Positions 11,001-19,927 of a DNA stretch of 64,000 bases are shown piece after piece (position 1 is the first letter of the stretch; each line of letters opens with the position of its first letter). The stretch is taken from NCBI RefSeq assembly GCF_022605165.1, contig NC_063076.1:1426001-1490000 (forward strand). The letters are read 5' to 3'. The translations under genes were made by a program, and so were the position numbers. The DNA comes from Purpureocillium takamizusanense (taxonomy: Eukaryota > Ascomycota > Sordariomycetes > Hypocreales > Ophiocordycipitaceae). Below the pieces are notes generated by a model. It was not told where the DNA came from, did not search any database, and saw only the letters and a program-made list of their open reading frames with translations.

Positions 11001-12435
11001 AGGCAGCCTTCAAGATGGGTCGACGGTAGATGGACAGGACAACATGTCGCTGGAGCGGTGCGTGGTTGCTGGCGCTTGCACGGTGCCCATGCTGGAGCTT
11101 TACCAGCACTCTTGCCGCGAACTCAAGAAGTATATCTCGGAAGGTCGTCGTATGGTCAAAGAAATCGAAAACGACACGTTTGAGGACAACCCGCCGCTCT
11201 TCCGCGAATACATGTCCGCCACGCCGGACGTCAAGGCCCTCATGGACAACCAGTTCAAGAACGTCAAGACTCACGCCAGGTTTCTCAGCAAAGCCATGTG
11301 GTACGAGTGGAGAATGAAGTTACAAGACGGCCTCAAGGAGGGGCTCGTGGGCATTGCTGAGGGGATGGAGAGCGATGACCAGATCCTACGGCAGCAGGAA
11401 GACTTGCTGGCATCTGTCCTGCCTGACATTGTCAAGCGCTACGAGGCTTTGGATGAGGAGAGCAACAACCTCCAAGAAATCGCCCGTGAACTCGCCGATT
11501 GTAACCCGGCGGAGCTACAGGCAGCGCGGGAAGAACTGAGCAGCCTCGAAGGCGACATTGCGCAGAAGAAGAAGATGATTGCCGACCTTCGCCAGCAATT
11601 CGAGGACTCGACGGCAGACGTGGAGGTGCTGACGTCCAAGAAGCAGCATTGTCTGGAGGAAATCGAAAAATCAGAAAAGATCAGGGAGGAATGCCGTGGC
11701 TGGACAAGCAGTGAGGTCAACTCTCTTAAAGGTAAGTCATCACTGAACCCTTCAAGGCATCGAAACATGTCTGACTCCATAACAGCGCGTGTCGAGGCAA
11801 TCGAAAAGAAGTACGGCTGGGCCGTCACTGGACTCTCTGAGACAATGCTCTCCATGACATACAAGCGAGAAATTGAGCTGGTCTTCGACATTGCCTCGTT
11901 TCAGCCGCACCAGCCCAACTCGCGCATCGATCTCTGGTACATTGCCGACGGCCGAGAGTATAACCCGGTGCCCAAGACACCCGAGATGGAGTTCTTCCTA
12001 CAATGCATCCGGGACGGTATCCGGGCGCTGCCACAGAACCGCACCAAGATATCAGCCATGCTCGACGCGGTCCGCTCAGGGTGGGACAAGGCGCAGCTCG
12101 TGGCCGCCCAGATCCAGCGGGTCAACATCACGTTCCCCACGACAGTCACCAAGACATCTGACTCCAGCATCGCCATGACGAGCTCGCTGCTCCTCAAGCC
12201 GCTCGAGACGAGGGTGGAGATCACGCTGAACCTGCACGGCCGCAGCGATCCGGCCGGCCTCGGCGTGGGCATCTCTGCCGAGGCTAGAGTGGTCTATGGA
12301 GAGCACTTCAACGTGGACAAGGTCGGCGAGTTCCTGATGACGAGGATCGGAGACACGGCCCGCTTCGATGGCGAGGATTGGAGTAACGTGGTTGTTGAGC
12401 TGCAGCAGAGGCTCATTGCCCGGGGGAGAAAGTAG
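8011..12435 (+). CDS. SPC105: Outer-kinetochore scaffold Spc105/Spc7/KNL1, three exons
   Basis: Scaffold of the KMN network that recruits PP1 and the Bub kinases to kinetochores. Exons are 8011-8223, 8275-11731 and 11786-12435; introns are 51 and 54 nt; product about 1439 aa. Both PP1-docking motifs are visible: SILK near residue 82, created across the first exon junction region, and RVSF near 159. Six MELT-like repeats lie between about 389 and 555 (MDMT, MDVT, MEFT, MELT, MDMT, MDMT), each followed by a Gly-Gly/Arg-Ile/Val motif. The Spc7 domain starts near 950 (FLNMTSIRFMELTTTKRRHT). A long coiled coil at about 1108-1210 precedes the C-terminal RWD-type region that binds Mis12/Ndc80 partners. 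The middle is acidic and disordered with many SP/TP sites. ATG 8011 is the first ATG in frame. Confidence 0.93.
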
Positions 12436-12742
12436 CGGGCTCACACCAGACTGGGCTGGATGCGATGTGATGCTGTTATGAATCATGAGGGAGCGAGTTG
12501 GGTACATGTTGGTGCTGGGCGTTTGGCTGTATCGGTGTGCTCAGGGTGAGTTCGAGCGTGAATAGTTTTAGTCGTTCCACACCACACATATCAATGGGCT
12601 ATCAAATCACAGGAGATTCTCCAATTATTCGCTATGTTGCTCAAAGTCCATGTGCTGTGAGTGCGACCACGCCGGGAACACAGCTAAAACATGAGCTACT
12701 ACCAACAAGTGACGAACGGAGCGGGCGGATCCATCAGACTGC
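12436..12742. other. Convergent 3' spacer, SPC105 and ATG14
   Basis: Both flanking genes end here. Apart from presumed polyadenylation signals nothing is recognised. Confidence 0.6.
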
Positions 12743-14237
12743 TCAGGTCCTATGTTTCACCTTCGTCCACCCGTTCGTCCCAGAGCGCGTAGCACCCGTA
12801 CCATCAAGCCCCCCTTTGTCGGCAAGAGCCCCCGACAGAGCCTTCGCCCCTGACTGGTCCGTCCGGCCGTCTTCGGGCTTCCAGGCATCGTCGTCCAGCA
12901 CCTCCCAGTCGGCGCCTGGTGTGTCGCCGAGAAGCTTCTTCTTCAGCTTGTCGGCGAGCTTCATGGGGCTCGGGAGCTTGAAAGTACGGACAAAGTCGGT
13001 TCCCTCCATGCCGCCGAGGTAGTAGTAGGAGGTGCCATGCGAGTACCGGCCGATCCAGTTCGAGCGGGACTCGACACCGTTGTTATTATCAGCATTCGAG
13101 CCTTTGTTTGTTGGTTCTGCGGGTTGTACGTAGCCCTGCAGCTGTGACGCGAGGACGAAGTTGTACAGGTTCCTGCCCATGTGGCACATATCCTCGAAAG
13201 AGCCTTTGTCGCCTATTGACACGCCCTGGCAGCTGCACAACCAAGCGATATTATACGCCAGCAGGGTTACGCCCTCCAGGAAGAAGGAGTACGTGGTAGG
13301 GTCCTCCTTTGATAGCTGTGGCAGGGGTTTGTCAACGAAAAGCGGCCGTGGGCGTGGCACGTGGTGAGATTCGGGATCCCGGATCTGCGCCGAGGAGGGC
13401 ATGGGCGTCATGGAGGACGAGGCTGAGGGAAACGCAAAAGGCCCATGTTGGTACGAGCCGGGGAGGTTGAAGATGGTCGGCCGGGGATAATCACGATGAG
13501 GTAGGGTGATTTCCGCGGGTAGTCGGATGGCGAGATAGTGAGAGACGAGCATGACAATGTGTGCTACGTGAGCAAGGGATGTTGAGATGATTTCAGGAGT
13601 CAGGGCTGGGTAGCTGTCAGTAAGCTCGAACAGAGCAGTGTGAGCGTGAAGATTGGGTAGGCATACAGTCCATGCTGGTGAGGTCGACGATTGGCACTTT
13701 GCCTATCTGATAATCGTAGCGCGAAGTGTTGCTCTTCCTGGTCCGTTTCAGTCCATACAAGCGCAGAGCCTCGGTGCACAGGAAAGCCCGTGTCTGAGCC
13801 ATGTCCTCGGCACTCTGAGACCAGCGAAAGCGCAGCATTTGCAGGGACTTCTCGACCTCGTGCTGCTGTCTGGCCCTGCGGTCTACCAGTCCTGTCGAGA
13901 CAGATGAGAGGTCGGACCGGCGACGCGCGAGGGCAGCCCGGCGCGCCTTGATGTCATCCCGCGCGGCCTGGATCTCGGCGCGCAGCTTGTCCGCGGCAGC
14001 GAGGATCTGGTCTGTCCGGTCCTCGGCGAGGCGCTGGCGCGCAAGCGCGAGCTGCGCGGTGGTGGCCGGGGTATCGTCACCGCTAGCCTTGGCGATCTGG
14101 GCCTGTAGCTTGTCGTTCTCGATGAGAAGATGAAGGTTCTTGAGGCGAGCGTCATACACTTGGTTGCGGGCGTCCACGGCGCAGAGAAAGGGCAGGCGCT
14201 GGGGGTCGTGGCCGCGATGGCAGATGTCGCAATCCAT
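12743..14237 (-). CDS. ATG14: Autophagy protein Atg14 (PI3-kinase complex I subunit), two exons
   Basis: Atg14/Barkor-family subunit that directs the Vps34-Vps15-Atg6 kinase to the phagophore. Exons read 14237-13667 and 13605-12743, with a 61-nt intron (GTATGC...CTACCCAG, branch ACTGAC); 477 aa. The N-terminus has the cysteine cluster typical of the family (C3, C6, C19 in MDCDICHRGHDPQRLPFLC). A coiled coil runs from about residue 35 to 150 (rich in Leu/Arg/Glu, e.g. NLHLLIENDKLQAQIAK). The C-terminal half carries the conserved EIISTSLAHVAHIVMLVSHY segment that spans the splice junction, then LPHRDYPRPTIFN and YNIAWLCSCQGV. The tail is Gly/Asp-rich. The Atg6 gene lies about 9 kb away. UVRAG/Vps38 is the alternative assignment, but the cysteine N-terminus favours Atg14. 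Confidence 0.85.
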
Positions 14238-15302
14238 GGTGGTGTTGCCGCCGTTCACGGACGCTCGGCGGTGACAGCAGAGGGGCGACACTGGCGGCGG
14301 CGGCGGCTAGCGAGGTGAGGTGGTGGACGCAGAGAGGGGTGCATTTGTAAAGTGTGGAAAGGAGGAAGAAGTTGAGAGGGCTCGAGAGGGAGATGAACAG
14401 AGGTGAGTGAGTAAGTAAGTAGGCCGGTAGGTGAGGGAGTGGATGAAGCGCTGGATGAAGCGTCGGCTGGTCACGGGACGGTGTGGTGGTGATTGATGGT
14501 GTTGATGGCGCGAGTCGATGAGCTCGAGTTGAATGGAGGTTGCCCGTCTCTAGGTAGGTAGGTAGCTGGAGAGCCTGGGGCGGGGACCAGCCGGAGAGCT
14601 CTAGGCACCTGCGCGCTGCGAGCTAGAGAGGCTGGGCTGGTTCCCCGGGGCTGCCCACAGGGCTGCTGTGGCTGCTGTCCACTGCGACTCTACCTATCCC
14701 GGGCGGGCAGGCTTCAGTGTGGCCGCCCCGCTGAACCATTGAGGCTGCAGCTGCACCCGGCACTGCATGCAACGGGTTCCACAGCTGGGGCAGGTGGCCC
14801 CTCCACTGAGGTTGCTGGCTGACGGCCACCATGGAGTGAATGACGGGCTCATTGGTGGTGAGGTTCCAGCCCCTTTGAGCCCCTCCAGCTGTAACCTGCC
14901 TGTCCACAGGACCTCGGGACCTTAGCACTCCAGGTACCCTCAGGATGTGCCAGCACTGCGCCGCAAGGGTCCCTATAGGCTGCTTAGTACCTTCCAACGC
15001 ACATGAACGGAGAGCACCTCATCCATCACGCGCCGCCAACCAACCTCGAACCGTCACGCGTCTCGCCAAGGTCCGTTGCCTCACAGCCGCGATCGCGCTC
15101 ACCTTTTCTTCGCACAAGTCAGTGATGCAGAGCAAGGTGATGCAGTCTTAAGACTGGCCTCCACACACCTCTCGAGGAGCTTCCGTCGAGATTGCCAAGC
15201 CAGGCGTTGCAGCAGCTCATCCCATCCGTCCCTCCTCCTTCACCGCAAAACCAACGACAACCCCCGGGGTTTTCACTTCCATCCATATTTTCGTCTACCG
15301 TC
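14238..15302. other. Divergent promoter region, ATG14 and 15303 gene
   Basis: About 1.1 kb of GC-rich non-coding sequence with short direct repeats (ggatgaagcg twice near 14443-14463, ggtaggtaggtag near 14553). CAGCTG/CTGCAG-rich text at 14640-14900 resembles the SCM3-ATG6 spacer in style. No gene is supported. Confidence 0.6.
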
Positions 15303-15924
15303 ATGGCATCCGACCCAAGGGCTGCCGACGAGGACTCGTTTACGAAACAAGACGACGCCGAAGCGGTGACGTCTACGGGCGAAGGCGCTACTGCGGCGCA
15401 GGTCGCGCCGTTGGAGCTCAAGCGTTCCCCGGACAAGAACACCACGACGCCAGAGCCGTCGCACGAACAGCAAGGGGCCGATTCAGAATCCCCCAGCACA
15501 CCCGGCCACCTCCCTCCCTTTGACTGGGAAGACTTTGAGGCGAGGTACGAGGCTGCGCTACGAGAGGCCGACGACAGCGAGAGGGAGATTCTCAAGGAGG
15601 CCGAATCACTTTCCAAGGTACCAATCACCAGTATGGCGCTCGCCTGGAGCATCATCCGCGGCTGACACATGGCAAGTACTTTCGTGTCTGGGCTGCTGCT
15701 GCTTCGGTCCACGACGACGAACGGGCCATCAAGCGCCTCCGCACGCGGCAGCGCTTTGTGAACTTGTCTGAAGAAAAAGCGGCGCAGAAACAGCAGCACT
15801 GTAAGAAGCCATGGTCTCAATATGAAGCCTTTCCTTGGTCGACTGACGACTGACCTTGCCGTGCACAGACGAAGAGGTTGTGAAAGCGTTCGAGAGTGCC
15901 CTGGCGCTTCTTCAAGGCAAGTGA
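15303..15924 (+). CDS. Small conserved fungal protein, function unknown, three exons
   Basis: Exons are 15303-15617, 15677-15800 and 15869-15924, with introns of 59 and 68 nt; the first has a GCTGAC branch site 10 nt before the CAAG acceptor. The product is 164 aa. The first 65 residues are disordered and acidic. The conserved core begins FDWEDFEARYEAALREADD and continues through LSKYFRVWAAAASVHDDER and RQRFVNLSEEKAAQKQQH to VVKAFESALALLQGK. It looks like a small all-helical protein. I recognise the pattern as a widespread uncharacterised fungal family but cannot assign a function. No signal peptide or membrane segment is present. Reading through the first intron meets a stop after 15 codons. 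Confidence 0.78.
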
Positions 15925-15933
15925 GCGTAAAAC

Positions 15934-15960
15934 CGCAGATTCTCGTGTCACGAATCTGCG
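15934..15960 (+). other. Hairpin followed by T-run in 3' flank
   Basis: CGCAGATTC at 15934-15942 is exactly complementary to GAATCTGCG at 15952-15960, leaving a nine-base loop, and is followed by ATTTTT. It lies 10 bp after the stop codon of the 15303 gene, so it should be in its 3' UTR. Its role is unknown. Confidence 0.6.
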
Positions 15961-16062
15961 ATTTTTGGAACAAGAGCCGCCTTGGACGCAGCCCATATTC
16001 TGGAACAATTTGCGCGAGGCGCCTCATCGGTTCGCCGTAATCGCTGGGCCGCGATAGTGGGG

Positions 16063-16070
16063 CACGTGAC
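16063..16070 (+). promoter_or_regulatory. CACGTGAC box upstream of DUF3807-like gene
   Basis: Same octamer as in the RPS11/SPC105 promoter, 78 bp before the start codon at 16148. Function is inferred from position only. Confidence 0.35.
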
Positions 16071-16147
16071 GCAGGAACCGTGTTTCTTGAACCGTACGCC
16101 AGCTCCTTGATATCCACCTTCCACCTCGCATCGCGGCGCGCGCGGTC

Positions 16148-16664
16148 ATGGCGGCCGGCAAAGATGCAGGATGCACTCAGCGGTTAAGCCAGACCCGAGT
16201 TTCTAGTGTATGAGACCTCGGATCTTTAGATTGCGACTTTCGCTAACCAGTCTTAGGATGAATTTGCCAGCTTTTTTGAGGCCCATTTCACCCCCAACGC
16301 CGTCGCAAGCTTTGGCTGGGCGTTCATGAACCCAGACGTCTATTCTCAGTCCCAAGAAGCTGCATCACAATACGATTGTGATTATGAGGATGATGGACTC
16401 GGCTACTACGACGATGGTGTCAAGCGAACACTGACGGATGAGGAAATTGAATTCTTCCGACAGTCGGAGCTTAGGGAGCTGCGGCAAAAACAGTCACGAC
16501 CTTCAGCTGGGACATCGAACCCGGAAGCGGCATCCGCAAATCGTGTCAGCAAGAAGACCAATAAGCGGAATGGCAAGAACGGGCGGCGTGAGCCAAAACC
16601 CGACCTGCGCAAACGAACGTGGGACGTGGTGGATGCTGGACTGGACACGCTCAACTACGATTAA
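16148..16664 (+). CDS. DUF3807-like protein, two exons
   Basis: Exons are 16148-16207 and 16257-16664. The 49-nt intron has donor GTATGA, branch GCTAAC and acceptor TTAG; product 155 aa. The core is DEFASFFEAHFTPNAVASFG at residues 21-40, followed by a Tyr/Asp-rich stretch (YDCDYEDDGLGYYDDGVKR) and LTDEEIEFFRQSELRELR near residue 90. The C-terminus is basic (KKTNKRNGKNGRREPK) and could direct the protein to the nucleus. From memory this matches the fungal domain of unknown function DUF3807; no biochemical role is known to me. It converges on the short minus-strand gene ending at 16766. Confidence 0.78.
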
Positions 16665-16765
16665 CAGCTTGAGGCGATTGGGCCAAGTGTAGTGTGGCAC
16701 GCCTGAACGCCTTCACCAATCGTGGTTTAACTCTCAATCGACGTGAGGCCTGGACTATACGGCTC

Positions 16766-17062
16766 TCAAACTCGACCCGACGCCTGACTGGCAGCCTGTA
16801 AGTTGCGGAGCTCCCTTTGTGCTTCAAGCCTTTCGGTCGTTATGATGAGAACCTTTGTATCGTCATCCTTAGCCAGATCAAGGCTCGTGACGGAGGATGC
16901 ATCGGGTCTCCCGATGGGGACGTTGCGAGGCCGCGACGTGACGAACACATTAATCTTCTCTCTGAGTCGTTGCTGGGCGTTTTCAACTGTTGCTTCGTCT
17001 TCTTTGCTGGGGACATTTGGCTGATGTTCAACTGCAGGATGAGGGAAGAACTCAATGGCCAT
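16766..17062 (-). CDS. Short hypothetical protein, 98 aa
   Basis: A single open frame starting MAIEFFPHPAVEHQPN and ending LRNLQAASQASGRV. Codon use looks coding (many C/G third positions, balanced amino acids), and the predicted protein has two amphipathic helices, near ENAQQRLREKINVFV and at the C-terminus. There is no signal peptide or membrane segment. I do not recognise the family. It fits neatly between convergent and divergent neighbours. An upstream exon cannot be excluded, because a TGAC branch-like word lies just before the ATG. Confidence 0.45.
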   Translation of the reverse strand: MAIEFFPHPAVEHQPNVPSKEDEATVENAQQRLREKINVFVTSRPRNVPIGRPDASSVTSLDLAKDDDTKVLIITTERLEAQRELRNLQAASQASGRV

Positions 17063-17928
17063 AGTCAGTGATCTGACATGGCGCACCCCGAGGTCAGGCC
17101 TGGTCAGAGGCCCAGGCTCAGGTCCAGATTGGAACGGGTTGCCGGACTCGAGTTTGTGTTGTTTGCGCGTTGCACGATGCAGTGCTCTTCTCTTGTTCTG
17201 TTAATCAAATCACCCGTGCTATTTGCGTATGTCCAAGGAGCATCAATGGAACGAGGATGTTGATCTGATTTCGATCGGGTAATGAGGCAATCACGAGTCG
17301 CGACTTGAAAGGGCAGACGCAAGCACCGGGATGCCTGGCGTGGCTACGTGTGACGGAAGGAAACGTAGACAGCTTCTCGGGTGATGAAAGCGCCCATGAG
17401 GCGCTTGACTATATGCATGTGCCCTGTCTGCATACTGCGACTCTTGGTGACCGCCAAACCTGAGGCCGGGACAAAGAACCAGACGGACAAGCCTCAACAG
17501 GTGGTTTGCACGCGACACTGCAGACGGGTTTCGCTTAGCGCGCTCAATAAGCGCTGCAGCCAATGGCGGGGCCCGCGCCAAAGGTGAAGAGCGGGGCTGT
17601 GCTGTGCACCTGCAGCAATGGGGGCTTGGGGGGGAAGGAGCGCAGCGCCTTAAAGGCCAGCACCAGCGCCAGCGCCAGTGGAAGTGGAGGCTGACTAGCC
17701 TAGCCCAGCCCAGGTTCCCTCAGCCCAGGTCCATCCCACTTCGTGCTGGTTTTGGTCCAGCTGCCTTCACCCTTCCATTCGATCGCGACCACCTCAACTC
17801 CCAACCTCGCAGCCCTCCGACCATCCTGCCCGCCGCCCCCGACTGCCTCGCGCCTCGCGCCCCTCCTCTTCCCCGTTGTCGACCGTGCTGCGTCCCGTGC
17901 GACGCGCACCGCTTCGTGCCAGCCCAGC
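17063..17928. other. Spacer with CKA1 promoter
   Basis: 866 bp between the short minus-strand gene and CKA1. A CCAAT box lies at 17560-17564 (gcagccaatggc), about 365 bp before the CKA1 start. A CAGCGCCAG-type direct repeat is at 17660-17682. No gene is supported. Confidence 0.5.
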
Positions 17929-19264
17929 ATGGCGCGCGTCTACGCAGACGTGAACCAGAACATGCCCCGCAGCTACTGGGACTACGACTCTGTCAACATC
18001 AGTCCGTCGACCTCGCTGCCCCCTCCTCTCCCCGCACTCGCTGACTTGTCCACCCAGGCTGGGGCGTCCTGGAGAACTATGAGGTAGTCAGGAAGATTGG
18101 TATGCCGCCTCCCGATGCCGTGTGCGCATTTTGCGCTGCGTCATTAACCACGAGACTATGCAGGCCGAGGGAAGTACTCGGAAGTTTTCGAGGGTATCAA
18201 CGTCGTCAACTATCAGAAATGCGTCGTCAAGGTCCTCAAGCCGGTCAAGAAGAAGAAGATCAAGCGCGAGATCAAGATCCTTCAGAACCTGGCCGGCGGC
18301 CCCAACGTTGTGGCCCTGCTCGACGTCGTTAGAGACTCTCAGGTTGGTTGCGCCTTGAATCATTATTGCCCTTTCCGGATTTTGCTAACTGTGGCACACC
18401 GTAGAGCAAGACGCCGTCGCTCATTTTCGAATATGTCAACAACACCGATTTCCGCAGCTTGTATCCCAAGTTCAATGACCTCGACGTGCGGTTCTACATC
18501 CACGAGCTCCTGAAGGCCCTCGACTTCTGTCATAGCAAGGGCATCATGCACCGCGACGTCAAGCCTCACAACGTTATGATCGACCATGAGAATAGAAAGG
18601 TACTGCGCCATGTCCTCCCATCAACCAAACGCGTTGAGCATGAGTTGCGCGGGACTGACATGTGTGTGCAACAGTTGCGGCTCATTGATTGGGGTCTGGC
18701 CGAATTTTACCACCCTCAGACCGAGTATAATGTCCGCGTTGCCTCTAGATATTTTAAAGGACCCGAGTTGCTGGTCGATTTTCAAGAGTACGACTACAGC
18801 CTCGACATGTGGAGTTTGGGCGCCATGTTTGCCTCCATGATCTTCCGCAAGGAGCCTTTTTTCCATGGCAACAGCAACTCGGACCAGCTCGTCAAGATTG
18901 CCAAGGTACTCGGCACGGATGAGTTGTTCGACTATCTGGACAAGTACGAGATTGAGCTCGATGCTCAGTATGATGACATTCTTGGTCGGTTCCAGAAGAA
19001 GCCGTGGCACAGCTTCGTTACATCGGAGAACCAGCGTTTTGTCTCTAATGAAGCCATCGACTTCCTCGACAAGCTGTTGCGATACGACCACCAGGTATGT
19101 CAACTTGCGCCGCCAATACTCCGCCAACTGCTAATACGGGTTGACAGGAACGACTTACGGCAAAGGAGGCTCAAGCCCACCCATACTTTGACCCTGTCCG
19201 TGATCCGGAGGTCTTCAAGCAGAACCTTGCGAACCCCAACGGATCTGCCTACAAGTCTTCATGA
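17929..19264 (+). CDS. CKA1: Casein kinase 2 catalytic subunit alpha, six exons
   Basis: Constitutive acidophilic Ser/Thr kinase. Exons are 17929-18001, 18058-18099, 18164-18342, 18405-18599, 18675-19094 and 19148-19264; all five junctions keep phase; product 341 aa. Kinase landmarks: glycine loop [11 protein letters not shown]; the basic cluster [11 protein letters not shown] characteristic of CK2 alpha; catalytic loop [12 protein letters not shown]; the CK2-specific DWG in place of DFG ([12 protein letters not shown]); and APE replaced by GPELLVD. The N-terminal segment [19 protein letters not shown], which holds the activation loop open in CK2, is intact. The C-terminus ends GSAYKSS. Length is normal for a filamentous fungus. 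Confidence 0.97.
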
Positions 19265-19927
19265 ATTGCCTCGATGCAAGTTACAGCAACCATCTAGGCT
19301 TCGATTCCCCTTTGCCCCCCCGACGATACCCTCGGTCATAAGCATCTGCCACTAGTGTGCGCCCATCGCCGCCCGCATTCGCTCGATACCCTATCAGTAA
19401 TGTCTTGCCGGCGGGCTGAAAGTCTCTAGCCGCACGTTCTCCGTCAGCGAATGAGTGATCGACTCAGGAAACGTCGGATGGGGATCGTCCGACTACATGT
19501 GCAACTGGGTTTTAAATCTGATGCCGGCCCCTGCATGGGCGACGGCTGAAGGATTGCGGTATTGTGGGAAACTGAGACGGGAGACTACTAGCGGCCTACG
19601 GCGTTCACGGACGAGGGAATGGTTTTCGAGCGGAAGTGGAGTGATGCTGCCCATGACATTCCCCTTATGCCTCTACTTGAGTCCGTTCTGCCTTTTTTTG
19701 CTGTTTTGTTTTTCCGAGTTCTCCCATCGGGTTTTTCTGGGAGGGCCAGACCGGTGGGTAGGCTTTTTCTTGGGCGACAGCGCTGTTGATACACCACATA
19801 CTAGTTACGTAGTAGGACAAGAACGAGACATTATATGCGTTGTGGCAGCGGCAAGACAGAACAAGACAGAACTCGTCACGTTTTTTTTTTCCAATCCTGA
19901 AAAGCTAGTTGTACATGGGTCGCTTTG
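19265..19927. other. Convergent 3' spacer, CKA1 and SCM3
   Basis: 663 bp where CKA1 and SCM3 end toward each other. It contains a T10 run at about 19881-19890. No gene is supported. Confidence 0.6.

Noticed and set aside
15618..15676. Frameshift or pseudogene at the first intron of the 15303 gene
   Set aside because: A 59-nt intron with GT, GCTGAC and CAAG restores the frame and the conserved sequence, so no mutation needs to be assumed.
15119..16117. 332-codon minus-strand frame
   Set aside because: Antisense to the three-exon gene at 15303-15924, which has consensus introns and conserved-looking sequence.
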